A DNA stretch of 64,000 bases from Sphaerolaimus hirsutus (GCA_964036195.1 OZ038450.1:20799208-20863207); one strand, 5' to 3'; counted from the first letter of the stretch, positions 1 to 13,093 are shown. Numbers and translations are program-made. The notes: generated from the sequence alone by a model not told the origin.

Positions 1-680
1 CGGGGGCTGGATAGATAGCAAATCGCTCCTCCGGAGGGATAGATAGCTGAAAAAATTTTCTGGGGGCGGGCTGGCGGGGGCACAATATATATGCCTTTTC
101 AAGGTTAAGAAGGCAGAAAGGGGAAAAAATCGCTAAGAATCAGTTAAAAGTAGCCAAACGTAGGTATAAAATGGCTAAAAATAGGTATATAACCATGTAT
201 ATAGCCGGAAAGCACGATTTTGAAGGTGAAAAACTATAAAAAGGTGCGAAAATTGGTGATTTTGAGCGAAAATTGGGGCAAAATTTCTCAAAAACCACTC
301 CAGATAGATAGATAGCTGAGCGATTTGGGGGGGGGGGGGGTCTTTGGGTGTAGTAGCCAAAACTTTTGCCTCGGGATAGATAGATAGCTGAGCGGCCTCC
401 GGGATAGATAGATAGCTGGCCGATTTGGGGGGGGGCAGCCCCCCCCCCCAGCCCCCCCCTAGGAGACCCCTGTGTATACCCATTTTGAGCCATTTTACAC
501 CTACTTTGAGCGATTTTTCTCCCTTTTCTTCCTTCTATGCCCCGAAAAAGCCTATATATCGAACCACCACAACCCCCCAAACCGCCCCAACCCCCAGAAA
601 TTTTTTTAGCTATCTCTCCCTCCAGAGGAGCGATTCGCTATCTATCCAACCACTCGGAGGGTCAAAATTCAAGATACCCC
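1..680. mobile_element. GATAGATAG foldback element, cut by the window start
   Basis: The two ends are inverted: GATAGATAGCAAATCGCTCC near 9 and its complement near 628-650. The inside has repeated GATAGATAGATAGCTG, G runs and C runs. It lies upstream of RNF10 exon 1. Other copies are at 28764-29238, 39565-39826 and 46849-47105. Any open frames in it are accidental. Confidence 0.7.
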
Positions 681-735
681 TGTTGCAGGGTGCCTGTGTA
701 CACTCTAAATTCCATCCGCAGGTCGGGTGTCGTTT

Positions 736-3700
736 ATGAGCGCAGTGCGTCAAGGCAGCGGCAGTTGCAGTCGCGACGACAGCAGCCAAACGTCTCAACT
801 GCATACTGCAGCGGCGACTATGAGCGACAAGAAGCATCTGTTGTGTGCGCAAGCGGGCGCCGGGGTCCCGGGGCAGGGGGCGCAAGGTTCTTTTGCTAAG
901 GGCACCCCTGGCCAGAGGGGTGCGCAGGGAGTGCAGGGTGAGTCCTTATCGTGTTTGCTTCTTGGGGTATACAATAGTGTTTCTCAGTGACCCCCGTGTA
1001 AATATACTCCGTGGACTAAAAGGTATGCGTAAAAAATGTCTTAATCGATAAACCGTGAGCAGGATACTTACGCATCCACTTTCACAAAAAGCAAACTATT
1101 CCAAAAAGAAAAGGGCGGAGTCGCGAACAAGCAGCGAATTTTCTTATTTTCCAGTAAGGTTTTTCTTTTTGGCAACAATTTTGAATTTATTTACGATGAG
1201 TATAGCAAACTAGGCTACTTAAGGTTCGACTGGTTTCCTCAACGATGCAGGTGGGCAGTATCGCAATGTGCCGCGTAACCAGGGCGGGCGAAATTCGGGT
1301 AATTACTTTGGCGGCGGCGGCAGAGGCGCCGCCCGTCAGCGCCAGCCCAAACAGGTGCGTATAAAGGTGCCGTTGCTTAACCGGAGAGAATTCACTGTGT
1401 TGGATATTTTTGGGTGTAGGGTTGGAAAACTAATGTCGCGCGTGTTCGCGGCCCACACACTAGTTGACACAGGTGTGTCAACTGGTCTGTGTCAACTCAG
1501 ATTTCAGCTGCTTGTGTCGCAGAGCGATCTTCCAATGCACTTGCCGTAATGTTTATTTTACAACATTGCCGCGTGTGCATTTTCGACACAGGTACACTAA
1601 ATCTGAGTTGACACAGACAAGTTGACACACCAGTGCCAACTAGTGTGCTGGCGCCATTGAGGTCTGCTTTATCCAGACGGCAATTCAATTGATACATTTA
1701 AACTGGGGTCCACCCAGGTTCGACAGCCCCTATGTTGGGGGTATAAGTCCCAAATTGGGGGTATAAGTCCCAAATTTTGGGAGAATATACACAACACCCC
1801 CCGCTACTATACACCGGCGGCAGAGGCCCGGCAACCCACCTGAGTGTGGGCCGCCGTATATGCAACTGTTTTTTTAATTTTTTTTGGCCATTCCACCCAG
1901 GTTCGGCACCCACCATAATGCACTAGGATATACTGACGCAGTCAGGTCTGGCACCTGACTGCGTTTCAAAAACATGCATGGTAACGTTTCCTGTGCGATT
2001 CATGCATGTTTTTTCTGAAACGTTTTTTGGAACAATTTTGATTTTCTTACCAATGACATAGTTTTGTGTGTTTCCTTAAGAAAATGCTTCATAAATTTGT
2101 TTTTTCATACCACACTTTGAAAGTTGGTTTACGATGCCCTCTAGGGGGTAATTAAAGCTTTATTTTTGTGTAAAGAACATTACCCTCAAAATGCATCACT
2201 AAGTAGTTTCAATGGGGGTAAACACTATGACGTCACTGATGACATCATTGCAGGAACAAATCCACCCCCTCCTTAGCCGGTTCTGGCTCTTTTGCATTAA
2301 CCCCCATAAAAACTCCTTAACGATGCATTTTGGGGGTAATGTTCTTTACACAAAAATAAAGCTTTAATTGCCGCCTAAAGAGCATCCTAAACCAACTTTC
2401 AAAGTGTGGTATGAAAAAAATTTATGAAGCATTTTCTGAAGGAAACACACAAAATGACGTTATTAGTAAGAAAATCAAAATTGTTCCAAAAACGTTTCAG
2501 AAAAAAAACATGCATGAATCACACATGAAACGTTACCGTGCATGTTTTAAAAAAGCAGTCAGGTGCCAGACCTGACTGCGTCAGCCAGTGGCGTAGCCAG
2601 GGGGGGCGGGGGGGGGGCGGCCGCCCCCCCCCCCCCTTCCGGGGTGAGACATGGAAATGTAAGGAAATGTGTTCTCCTGCAACGATTTCGGGGTCAATTT
2701 TCAAAAATTTTGCGCGCAAGCGCGCATTTTTGCTTCACATTACAGGCATTTTTACTTCACAGGTTGCGATTGCCTCAAGCTGGGTTAAAATGGACGGTGC
2801 ACTATTCCGCACATCGGCCTATTCCGCATTTTGGCTCATCCCGCACATTTAGCTGCCCATTCCGCATTTTGGCCTATTCCGCATCTTGCCGGTGTAATGT
2901 GCGAGATAGGCAGTGTGCGTGATGGGTTTGTGTGCGGGATAGGCCGAAATGCGGGATAGGCCAAAATGCGGGATGGGCCAGTGATCACACATTGCGCGTT
3001 GACACCCCCCCCCCCCCCCCCCCGCAGCAGCCGCGTCCAGACATATGGGAGCCGCACATGCGGAATGAGCCACCGTATTTCATGAGCGGCAACTCAAAGG
3101 GCATACAACAATCGAGAACAATGGCAATGGAACAATGTCAAGACCCTGTAAAATGTCAAATCTCATGCAAAGTGTCCAAAGTCATGGATAGCATTCAAAA
3201 AAATCACCAATTGTTTGGAAAATATATATAAATATATCACCCCAAACTTGGAAAAAATATAAATATATATAAATCACTCAAGGCCTTCAGAAAATATAAT
3301 TAAATCACTGAAAAAATAACTCTAAGCTCAAAAAAAATCACAAAAAATCACTTGCGGTTTATTTCAATTACAAGCAAAATTGTGGGCTATTGCGGGCTTA
3401 ATTTACCATTTGCAAGCACAAAAATGTACTCTAACATCCCACAATCTATTTATTATTGTTTCACAAGCAGTATTCATTTCATACAATATTAACAAGTGAA
3501 AATATCACGCAAATATCACAACAGAAAAATGCAAACTACAACCTCAATGACAACTTCAAAACATTTTGCACTGCAAACATGTTGCACTTAACCTATAGTG
3601 CCTGGTTGTGGCAGTGATGTTTGACTAAATAGGTGCTCAGTACTTGCAGCAGTGCCAGGTATGCCGAGCAAGTTTAGTGCGAATTCACTTACCATATTTC

Positions 3701-6700
3701 CTCGAAATACCCCCAGGGGGTTTATTTTTTCAGAGTGAGAATTTTGAGGGGGGTTAAACCAGTTATAAATTCATGGTGTCCATTTTGAAGGGGGTGTTTA
3801 AGGGAAATCCTGTAGTTCATGCAATCATCTAGTGTTTTAAAAAGCTACTTTTTCAACAGTGGTGATCTGTGAAAACTCAGGGCACATGGCTACATCTTTG
3901 GCAAAATTTTGGTGACACCATGGTGACAGTTTTCCACAGTTGTCCCCCATATTTGATCACTGGCAACATCAGTGGATGTCACCAAGTGTTGCCAGCTTTC
4001 AAAAGTGGTGAAGTGAGTTTTCAATTATCGTAGATCATTTTTGATGACATCAAGCAGGTATTTTTGATTCAATGTTCTGTTTTATTTCAGAAAAGTATGT
4101 TATAAGATAGACAGATGCTTTATACACTAAAACGTGACAATACAATTCATAGCAGGATGACATAAAAAGTGACTAAAACAGTTTACATCTTTGTCACACA
4201 CATAATGAAGACTAAGTGATGGTGATATCACCATTTGTCATCATTTGAGTTTTCACATTAGGTAAACACAGTGGCAAACTAGTGACTTGCCAAAACAACT
4301 AGGGTGTCAAAAAAATTTTTTTACAGAAAACGGAAACGGAAAAAAAATTTCAGTGGCCGGAAAATGAAATGGAAAACGGAAAAATTTGCACTTGGTGGAA
4401 AACGGAAACGGAAATGGAAAAAAAATTCAGCGGCCGGAAAACGGAAAAAGGGGCCGGAAAAACGGTAACGGAACAATGAAATTTGCACGGAAACGGCAAA
4501 ATTTGCTGAAATTTTGCTGGAAAACAGATAAAATTTGCTGAAATTATGCTGGAAGTGGAAAAAATTTGCATAAATTATGCTGGAAACATAAATTTTTTTT
4601 TACATTTTTGACAATCTGCATGAATGTTTACCAGTCAGGCTGGAACAGAAAACAGAAAGTTGGGCCAGAAAAAAATAAAATGAGGCAGAAAAATGGAGAA
4701 TTGAGGCAGGTTGAGGTGAGATTGAGGATGGAGAAATCATGGTGAAAACTAGTGTGTGTAGGCACAATATTTACCTGCTTCAGACATTATTTTAACTCAA
4801 TAATGCTCTACATGAGCAGATGAAAGATTTTCAGGAGAAAATTCTCTTGCAAAATTCAAAATTCTCTTGCACAAATTACATGTTTTAGTCATGAAGCACA
4901 ATACTTGCACCACAATGTATCTAGTGTGAGTGATTTTCTCAGTGATTTTATTTCGACTTTGAAAAATATATATAAATATATCACTCAGAATTTGAAAAAA
5001 ATATAAATATATATAAATCACGGGTTATTTATATTTATTGTGATTTTCAAAAATATAAATCACGGGTTATTTTTCAAATGCTAGTCATGGAAAATGCCCT
5101 GGAAAGTGGCACGCATATGTTTGCTACTTTCCTGGGCATTTTACATGACTTTAGACACTTTGCATGACATTTGACCTTTTACAGGGCATTTTGCAGTGTC
5201 TGGGATTGGCACCTGGTTATCCAGGAATCCACCTGTCTACTGATTTGATCGCCACTGTCACGGGTGTTTTCGGTAATTGAAAGTAGGGTTAAGAGGGGCA
5301 ACGATTTTAAAATGTTGCAAAATTTCATGATGTTCGATTTTTGACGAATAATTTATGCTGAGGCTGCGAATTTTTTCGGATGTTGAATGATGATTCGGAA
5401 TGGAATGGAACTCCCCATGTGCGCCACACGTGCAAATCACACGCGGCGCATGTCAATTCCCCCCCCCCCCCCCCCCCCCCACAGTTGCCCCCCATACTTA
5501 ATTGCGTGTTGCGCAATTAAGTGATCATTGTGTGGGCAATTCACGGTTGGCGCTGATCAATTAAAATATTATCAGCCGTGATCTGCCCACACAATAATCA
5601 CTTAATTGCTCAGGTCCGGCCATTCGCCAGCCGTGAACTGCACACGTGATTAATTTAATTGATGAGATTGATTTCGTGACACTTTGCATAAGATTTGACA
5701 TTTTACAGGGTCTTGACATTTTTCCATTGCCATTGTTCTCGATTGTTGTGTGCCCTTTGAGTTGCCGCTCATGAAATACGGTGGCTCATTCCGCATGTGC
5801 GGCTCCCATATGTCTGGACGCGGCTGCTGCGGGGGGGGGGGGGGGTGTCAACGCGCAATGTGTGATCACTGGCCCATCCCGCATTTTGGCCTATCCCACA
5901 TTTCGGCCTATCCCGCACACAAACCCATCACGCACACTGCCTATCTCGCACATTATACCGGCAAGATGCGGGATAGGCCAAAATGCGGAATGGGCAGCTA
6001 AATGTGCGGGATGAGCCAAAATGCGGAATAGGCCGATGTGCGGAATAGGCATGCGCCGTTAAAATGCACTCAATTGTGTCCATGTCGCTGTATATGTATG
6101 TAAATTACATACATTTACAGCGGTATGTGACGCCAATGGCGCCATATCGCGGCGCCTACGAATGGCGCCAACACCATGGCGTGGCGCCTACGAATGGCGC
6201 CAGCGCCATGGCGCCAATTCCCTACTATAGGGGTCAAATTTTAGGGGGGGGGCGCCGCCCCCCCCGTTCGCCGGGCTCCGTAAACAATCCGCCCCCCCGC
6301 TCAAAAATCCTGGCTACGCCACTGGCGTCAGCGTATCCTAGTGTATGATGATGGGTGCCTAACCTGGGTAGAATGGCCAAATTTTTTTAAAAAATCTGTT
6401 GCATATACGGCGGCCAACACTCAGGTGGGTCGCCGGGCCTCTGCCGCCGGTGTATATTAGTGGCGTATAGTATTGGGTATTTTCTCCCAAAATTTGGAAC
6501 TTATACCCCCCTTTTAGCTGGAACTGCTGCTGTCAACGCAACACGACATAGGGGCTGCCGATCATGGGTTGACCCCAGTTTAGAAGCGTTTTCTAAGTGG
6601 TTGCCTCGTTCTCTTTTACTAAATAATCAAACAACGCAACCCAATAATCGCAGGTAGCCCAGGCGGGCGCGCCTCAAAACCGGCCTGAATTAGGCTCTGT

Positions 6701-9700
6701 GGCGCGCCCTGGCTCGAAAAAGTTCTCTAATTATGCTGATTTCGGACAAGGAAACATGGGCGGCGGCGGAAAATTCAACAAGAAATCTTTCGGTGGTGAT
6801 ACCGTGACATTTTCGAAGGAGCGCTACCTACAGGCGAAGTTCGTTCATTTGATGTTTGATTTTGCTAACCCGCTGCGTCACATCCTGTTTCAGTGGTTTG
6901 TATTTATTGCCGTGTTCGAAAACCTGTGAAATTTCGGCCTAGTTTTGATATGTCTCAAAAGGAATGGAAAGCGTGGACATCGATGAGGAAAATTGTCTGC
7001 AATTCTGACAACCACCGTGTTGATTAGCCAAGTCACTGAGATGTTCATTTTTCCAAATGTCGCCTTTTCTCTGCAGTCGTTTCGAATTTAGAATGCAAAA
7101 ATTTCCTTTTAGTCAACTCAAATCGAACACTCAGCTGTCAATTCGTCGTGTCGGAAGATTATGACGTCACAAAGCACATGACGGATCCAGATACATTAGT
7201 CGATTGGGAGAAGGTGGAAGAGCTGGTTCGTCTACGGTTGCCACTCCCATAATCAGTAAAATGTCATATGTCATTTGAAGTGTGAATTTGTGTAAACTGT
7301 CAAAGCTCATGTGAAATGTCAAGTTGCTTAAAATTTTTGTAACCGGCCAGCCATTACATGATTTTTGACAATTTGCATGCCTTTTGCAGTGGATTTTACA
7401 GGGTCTGAGACTGGCCTCTGATATACACTAGCTGCCGCGTCAATTGACTTTACCCCTCCCCCCCCATTGCAGCGTGTGACTCACGAGGACCCCCCGATGT
7501 GCCCCATCTGTTTAGGTCCCCCCGTTGCCGCCAAAATGACAAAATGCGGCCACACCTACTGCTGGCCGTGCGCGCTGCACTATTTCGCTCTGAGCGACAA
7601 AGATTACAGGCCCTGTCCCATTTGCTTCGAGAGCGTCGCTAAGGGACATTTAAAGGTGCGCTGGGGTTAGGGTTGGACATAAATAGGTTTTTACAGCTGC
7701 GATTTTAAGAAAAATGTATTTTGCTTTGCGATTTTTGCGATTTTTTTGTTGAAAAACGCAAGCCAAGTAAATATTTATGTGAAAACAGGCAAAGCAAGCT
7801 ATTTCTGCGATTTTGTCGATCTCAAAATGTGCGGATAGACTCCGAGTGGAAATTTCCCGATAAAATGCTGTGTCTGGCCCCTTACCCAGTACAATGGGTG
7901 TCGGTTTGATACTAAGGGACACATGTATACATTTTACCTTTTCCTGTAGACTGTGCGAACTGAGCTTGTTCCGAAAATTGGATCTGGCGTCAAACTGGAA
8001 ATGTATCTAATGCGACGTGACAAAAGTAATATTTTGGCAACTCCCTTGACTCTTGGAGCTACGCCAAATGATGGGGCACCCATTGTTTCGAATGCCTGTG
8101 GTTAGTTAGTAAACTAAAAATCCTCTCTAGAACAGTTTTTTTCCATTGTTTTTCCTCGTATGCAGACATTTATCCCTTTGCCAAGCTGCTCAAAGTGCGC
8201 AGCGGCAACATTTCCGCAATGATTATCGATCGCGAAAGGGCGGAGTTGAATGAAAAGTGGCTGCAGGATGAACGTGAGCCAGAAGCCGTGTTCATACAGA
8301 GCGCGCTCACTGGTTCGTTGCGTGTTGTTTAGTGCAGAGTTTAGTGTTTCTTGTTGGGTTCAATTTTCTGTAGTTTGGGGATGATGATGAAATACACCTT
8401 TGGCTGTGGTACTGAAATTGATGTGTTGATTTGGTACTCATGCATATCTGACCCAAACTCTTTTCTCACCCGTATTAATTGTGACGGAAAATTTTAAAAA
8501 CTGAGTAGATGTTTTATTTTTAGCCCTGAGCGAACGTGAGTCGATCGTCAACGTTGCAAAAATTGTTGGCGAGCCAGACTTCTCGCCAAATGCCGACAAC
8601 TATGTTTGCGAGGACAAAAGTGACCCTGTGCCATTGGGCAGCGCCGTGAAAGTTTCCCCGGTATGTTACCCGCGTGGTTCTCATTCACCTGGTCCCCCAC
8701 CCTGTATGTCAAATGTGCTACAACGTAAAAAGTCATGTAAAACCCCCCGAAAGATGGCAAACAAGTTTTACATTTTACATCACTTTTCACACTTTACATG
8801 ACATTGTAGTCTTGGATTGCCCCCTGGCGAATCCGACCTACTTTTATCATCACATTTCCAGACATGCCATTTTTATACGGACGCCTTCGATGGTGAATGT
8901 GAAGTGAAATGCGTTGATGCCGATCACGCTGAGAAGGGCGGCGGCAATTCACCAAATGATGATGAGAAATTTATTGCAAATATGGCAAATCAGACTGGAA
9001 AATTATCTGATGAGATGGGCAATTTGGCTGTGGAAACTGGAGATAACGCTTTTTTCTTCTACCAAGGTGGGTTATTGATGGCTGTTTTATTGGCCCACAC
9101 AAGCTAGTTGACATCGCAAATTCGTGTCAACTGAATGTTAACTAAATAACACAAAAATTTCTTGAAGGGCATCACACTCGACAGAAACAATGAAAATTTT
9201 AGTGTCACGATTAAGAACTAAGTATTCTCTATCACATAGGAAGGTTGAAATCGCGAAACCACAAAGTTGTTGAATTCAGTTTACACTAATTGTGATGTCA
9301 ACTAGTGTGTGTGGGCCTATTGTCGCTCTATTGCTAGTTCACGAGACTTAACCCGTCACGCTTGCAGCTTCCACTGGGCAGCACTACTACTTGCATCCAT
9401 TCAATGTCCGATGCATCCAACATACGTACCAGAATCTGGCAAGTGGTCCAGTAAAAATATCTGGTACCGTTTTGAATGTGGAGCACCATATAATGACTCC
9501 TATGCTGAGGGCTAGATACAGGTTTCTGAGACATTTGCCCCTGGCTACGAATTTTGCCATGGTTGAGTTGGATTTTGATGAAGGAATTTTGATGGACGAA
9601 ACGCTGAAACATTTTCAGGGTGAGTAGAATTTGCACATGCAGCAAGAGGTGTCAACTGTGCAAGTTGTCTAGAGAAGAAAGTATAAAACAAAAGAAATGA

Positions 9701-12700
9701 TAAGCAGTAAATATAGCTAGAAAGTGTTAAGTCAAGCGAGAGTATAACTTTCATTTTCAGTTTTTCGACGACTGGTTTAAAAATAACCACAGTTATAAAA
9801 AATGGTGTCAATGGAAGGCGAATAGTTTCATGAAACATTTTAAGTAACTGTTTACATAGTAAAATATTTATTTACATAGATACCGTATTTCCTCGAAATA
9901 CCCCCAGGGGGTTTATTTTTTCAGAGTGAGAATTTTGATAGAAAAACGTGAAAAATGCAACAATAACCACCATTTATACGTTTTTACAGCCTTATATAAG
10001 GATGTAGATGGTTGAAACGATGTTCTAACGTAACACAGTAAGTTTTTTGAACGTCTGTTATGCATTTCCCAGACCACAAATTCATAGTGGGGGGGGGTAT
10101 TTCGAGGAAATACGGTACATGATAAATTATATGCCGAAATTGTTGACACGATATTTAGTTTTCACAATTTAAGTCAAATTCGAGTCATGGCTGTATTTGT
10201 ATTTCTAACACAGATGAATCTGCAATGCGGCGTCGCGCTCGCCAACGCCGCCAGCGTGACGAAAACCGAATGAAAGCAAAGGGCGAAATGAGGGATTGGG
10301 CCATGCTTTTGGATCCTGGTTGGTATTAAATCAAGGACGTATCCAGGGGGGGGGGCGGGGGGGGCTGCAGCCCCCCCCCCCTTCCCGGGGTGAGACCCAA
10401 AAAGTCCCGGAAAATGCTACTTTTCCTACATATTTTCCGATGTTTCTTAAAAATTTTGCGCGCAAGCGCGCAATTTCGTCCCCATGCATTGTATTTTCAG
10501 CGGATCGGCCCCTGTAAACCAATATACTCGGAAATAAAACCCATTTTTGCGATTTTCGCTGTATATGTATGCATTTTACATACATATAAAGCGGTTCCTG
10601 GCGCTGGCGCCAACGCCAATAGCGCCATGGAATGGTGCCTTTGTATGGCGCTAGCGCCAAAACGCCTTTCCGTCCCTATATAGGGAAAAATTTTAGGGGG
10701 GGGGGGGCTGAGCCCCCCCGTTCGCTGGCCCCCGTAAACAAGCAGCCCCCCCCCGCTCAAAAATCCTGGATACGTCCCTGTATTAAATTTTTTATTAATC
10801 TTCCATTTCTACTTTCGTTGTGATTTCTTTGGTTCAGCGCGTGTTTGATTCATCCTGGTTTGATTTTGTGAAACTTCTAAATGTGGGAAATGATGACTTC
10901 GATAATCTGACTTATCTGAAGACTCTAAACGGATCGATAGGACTGATCCCACACCATCTTTTAAATCACCATTTGAGTGTTGAAATAAATCCCATCAAAA
11001 TCAGCAGTCAATCCTGACAACCCCCCAACTTAGCGGATAACCCCCATCAAAATCACCACCCAATCCTGCCAACCCCCCAACTTAGCGAATTACCCCCGTT
11101 ACGTCGCCGCGGCCGACATGCAAGGCGGGGTAGAGCCAGAAGTGCGAGTAACGCGTACAGTGCCCTCGGCGCAGAGCGAGTTGACAAATCTGTGGGCGGG
11201 GAGTTACGGTAGCGGGGGCGTGGCGGACGCACCCCCAGTGTTTCAGTTGGATGACATGCCTGGATTGGGGGAGGGGGTTGAGCAGGTGGGTTGTTGGTTT
11301 TGCTTTTTACTGGACTGCCATTGTCTGTGTGCGGGACTGCATGCGTCGGGAATTTGACCGGTTTTTTTATTGTGGTAATGGTATTGGAATTGAAAAATGT
11401 CTGGGAGATTTTATTTGATTTGAAATATTTTGAAAATATCGTAAAATCGCTCAAAATTTTCAAATTTTTCAATTTTCAGTTATTTTCATTTTTACAAGGT
11501 TTTTCAAAGGAGATATCTCAAAGCTCAAAGGAGATGTTTTCTCAAAGCCACTTTTCGATGCTGAATGGGATAGAAGTCACTCTAAGGTCCCACACACGCT
11601 AGTTGACGCCAAAATTAGCGTCAACTCAGAGTCAACTGGTCAAAAATTCAATTGACTCTGAGCCATTTACAATATGTATCCAAAAAATCTCCTTCTTTCA
11701 TTCTACATCAATCGACTTCTCAATATTTCTTAATCAACACAGGTAAAAAATTAAAAATAGTTATACTTAAAACAGTTGACTCTGAGTTGACTCAATCGAC
11801 ATCTAAAAAGTAGCGTCAACCACCGTGTGGAGCGCCTAAACTACAGACTACCATAATCTCTCAATTCACAGACGCCCAGCCAGAACAGCCCGCCAATGGG
11901 CGTGTGGGCGTCCAGAATGAGCAGCAGCGCGACCCCGCAGCAGAATTCTCCGCCCCAACCCCCGGCACAGAATCACAATGCGACTGTCAATTCACCGGCG
12001 GAGATTGACGAGGCTGGACGTGCTGAAGGTGTCACTATGACGTCACAGCCGAGTTTTGCGGAGGTCAGTGTGGGTGTTGAAAGGGAAGGCAGCTTTGTGG
12101 GGGGGGGGGGTTCTCTAGCTATTTATCTGTCTATGGATGGCAGAAATTTTTTGAATAAGCTCCCTTGGCCATGAACGCGCTCCACCTTCCAATCACGCAG
12201 CTATTTTTCATGTATGCGCATTAAATTCATGTGATATCATTCAATTTTACTCAAAATGTCTAATTTCTTACAAAATCTGTAAATCTTTTACGTTGTCGGC
12301 TATTGTCCAAAATACCTTTTTTTGCTTTTCTTCACATGATTTTTCAGATTTTTTGCCTCCTACAAAACTGATAATTGAGTGTCTCCTCTACAGATGTTAC
12401 GTCTCGGCAAACCAAAGGCCCACTCACCCCCTAAAAGGGGTGCAGCTAGTCCCGCTGATGCGCAACAGTGTAATGACAATGTGATCGATGCGGAAATCGC
12501 TGCTCCAAGTTTCGCCGAATCGTTTGGCTTGGCGCTGGAAAGTACGCTGGGTGCTTCTGAAAATGGTGAGTGTGACTCGAACGGGATTGTGGTCTAGATT
12601 AGTGATCGAAACGCCCCAAAGCAAAAAGCGCCGTGGCTCTTTTCGCGCCATTTTGCTCTGGAGCTTGGTGCCAAAGTCCTGGGACCAGTCCCGCAAGTGG

Positions 12701-13093
12701 AGAAGTAAAATGGCAAAAGCAAAGTGAAATGGCAAAGGCGAAGTGAATTGATAAGTAAAATGGCAAAAGCGAAGTGAAACTAATTATTTTTATCTTTATT
12801 TCGTTTTTGCCATTTTACTTGCAGTTTCACTTCGCTTTTGCCATCTCACTTTTCCACTTACGGAACTGACACCTGGTATTTATTACATCACTAGTCCAGA
12901 CATGTCCCGGTCTCCCTTAAAGTTGGTCAAGTTGCTAACCAGCACTTAAAAGTCTACATCAATCAATTCTATTACAGAGCCGGGCATTTCCGTCAGCGAG
13001 TACACCGGAACGAAAGGCAAAAAGGGCAAATCGAAGAAATCGAAACAAGTTTTACTATTCACTACTGGCGCCGCCGCCCCTTCATTTCAGTGA
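736..13093 (+). CDS. RNF10: RING finger protein 10 (RNF10)-type E3 ubiquitin ligase, 15 exons
   Basis: Exons: 736-937, 1251-1354, 6654-6838, 7135-7225, 7473-7655, 7950-8100, 8166-8312, 8524-8660, 8862-9066, 9368-9619, 10214-10318, 11086-11285, 11872-12063, 12394-12565, 12978-13093. Joined, they give 2442 nt (813 aa) in one frame, close to the roughly 811 aa of vertebrate RNF10. The C3HC4 RING uses C204, C207, C219, H221, C224, C227, C242 and C245. Family landmarks outside it are YLQANCQFVVSED, the FFFYQ..GQHYYLHPFNVRC block, MLRLGKPK near the C-terminus, and a basic KGKKGKSKKSK tail ending in LLFTT. The family acts as ubiquitin ligase, with reported roles in ribosomal-protein ubiquitylation and neuronal signalling. 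ATG 736 is the first in-frame ATG after an in-frame TAA near 709; an upstream non-coding exon is possible. Exon 3 has tandem acceptors 9 nt apart (6654 or 6663). An ATTAAA at 13277 is a possible poly(A) signal. The intron after exon 2 is 5.3 kb and packed with transposons. Confidence 0.95.
1450..1654. mobile_element. CACACACTAG-type MITE
   Basis: Inverted ends GGCCCACACACTAGTTGACA and the complement ending CTAGTGTGCTGGC, with a second inner inverted pair. It is in RNF10 intron 2. Confidence 0.75.
4306..4600. repeat. GGAAAACGGAAA simple-repeat element
   Basis: Degenerate repeats of ACGGAAA begin with AGGGTGTCAAAAAAATTTTT, the same end found at 30400 and 44515. Related copies are at 29826-30412 and 44234-44524. 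Confidence 0.65.
5497..5630. repeat. Small inverted repeat
   Basis: AATTAAGTGATCATTGTGTG and its near complement 60-80 bp later. Confidence 0.5.
7240..7427. mobile_element. Eroded introner-family MITE in RNF10 intron 4
   Basis: Inverted GTAAAATGTCA and TTTACAGGGTCTGAGACTGG ends, with diverged termini. It is in the antisense orientation relative to the gene. Confidence 0.55.
8692..8823. mobile_element. Introner-family MITE in RNF10 intron 8, antisense
   Basis: It is flanked by CTG at 8689-8691 and 8824-8826, with degenerate TIRs and the usual inner AAAGTCATGTAAAA and TTTTACA inverted pair. In this orientation the duplication reads CTG, not CAG, so it cannot form the splice junction. Confidence 0.65.
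9092..9317. mobile_element. CACACACTAG-type MITE in RNF10 intron 9
   Basis: Ends GGCCCACACAAGCTAGTTGA and the complement TCAACTAGTGTGTGTGGGCC. Confidence 0.78.
9891..10117. mobile_element. TA-flanked CCGTATTTCC element, RNF10 intron 10
   Basis: Ends CCGTATTTCCTCGAAATAC and its exact complement, each next to TA, with a G run at one end. Confidence 0.8.
10332..10780. mobile_element. hAT-like MITE with 8-bp duplication
   Basis: TIRs CAAGGACGTATCCAGG and CCTGGATACGTCCCTG are flanked by perfect TATTAAAT at 10324-10331 and 10781-10788. Inside are GCGCGCAAGCGCGC and a GGCGC palindrome cluster. It is in RNF10 intron 11. Confidence 0.9.
10994..11090 (+). repeat. 52-nt tandem duplication carrying two 3' splice sites
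   Basis: Two copies of CATCAAAATCA...CCCCCCAACTTAGCG end in acceptors at 11033 and 11085. Only the second keeps the RNF10 frame. Confidence 0.8.
11586..11832. mobile_element. CACACACTAG-type MITE in RNF10 intron 12
   Basis: Ends GGTCCCACACACGCTAGTTG and a diverged complement, with inner AGTTGACTCTGAGTTGACTC inverted pairs. Confidence 0.65.
12682..12872. mobile_element. CTG-flanked MITE, CAAGTGGAGAAG subfamily
   Basis: It is flanked by CTG at 12679-12681 and 12873-12875. The TIR is GGACCAGTCCCGCAAGTGGA against GTGTCAGTTCCGTAAGTGGA. The inside repeats AAAATGGCAAAAGC. It is in RNF10 intron 14; a second member is at 61618-61908. Confidence 0.75.

Larger units (their letters stand above)
2800..6060. 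repeat. 380-bp inverted arms inside the hAT element
   Basis: About 2800-3185 and 5680-6060 are near-identical reverse complements made of CCGCATTTTGGCC-type units, each with a long C or G run. The spacer holds partial TCGAAATACCCCC sequence near 3700, an introner-family end at 5210, and AT-rich filler. Confidence 0.8.
2586..6324. mobile_element. 3.7-kb hAT-like element with 8-bp duplication
   Basis: TIRs CAGTGGCGTAGCCAGG and its complement are flanked by perfect GCGTCAGC copies at 2578-2585 and 6325-6332. No transposase frame was seen. It carries further repeats inside. Confidence 0.88.
1699..6582. mobile_element. 1.1-kb foldback element, split by a hAT insertion
   Basis: Outer ends TAAACTGGGGTC (1699) and GACCCCAGTTTA (6582) are inverted. 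Removing 2586-6324 plus one 8-bp duplication leaves two arms of about 560 bp that are reverse complements around 2258. It fills most of RNF10 intron 2. Confidence 0.85.

Noticed and set aside
2500..6400. Autonomous transposase inside the large hAT
   Set aside because: No frame longer than about 120 codons, and none resembles a transposase. It is non-autonomous or only filler.
10820..11017. Open frame beginning VQRVFDSSWF… in RNF10 intron 11
   Set aside because: Its phase does not fit the preceding exon, and it has no family match. The acceptor at 11085 gives the correct frame.
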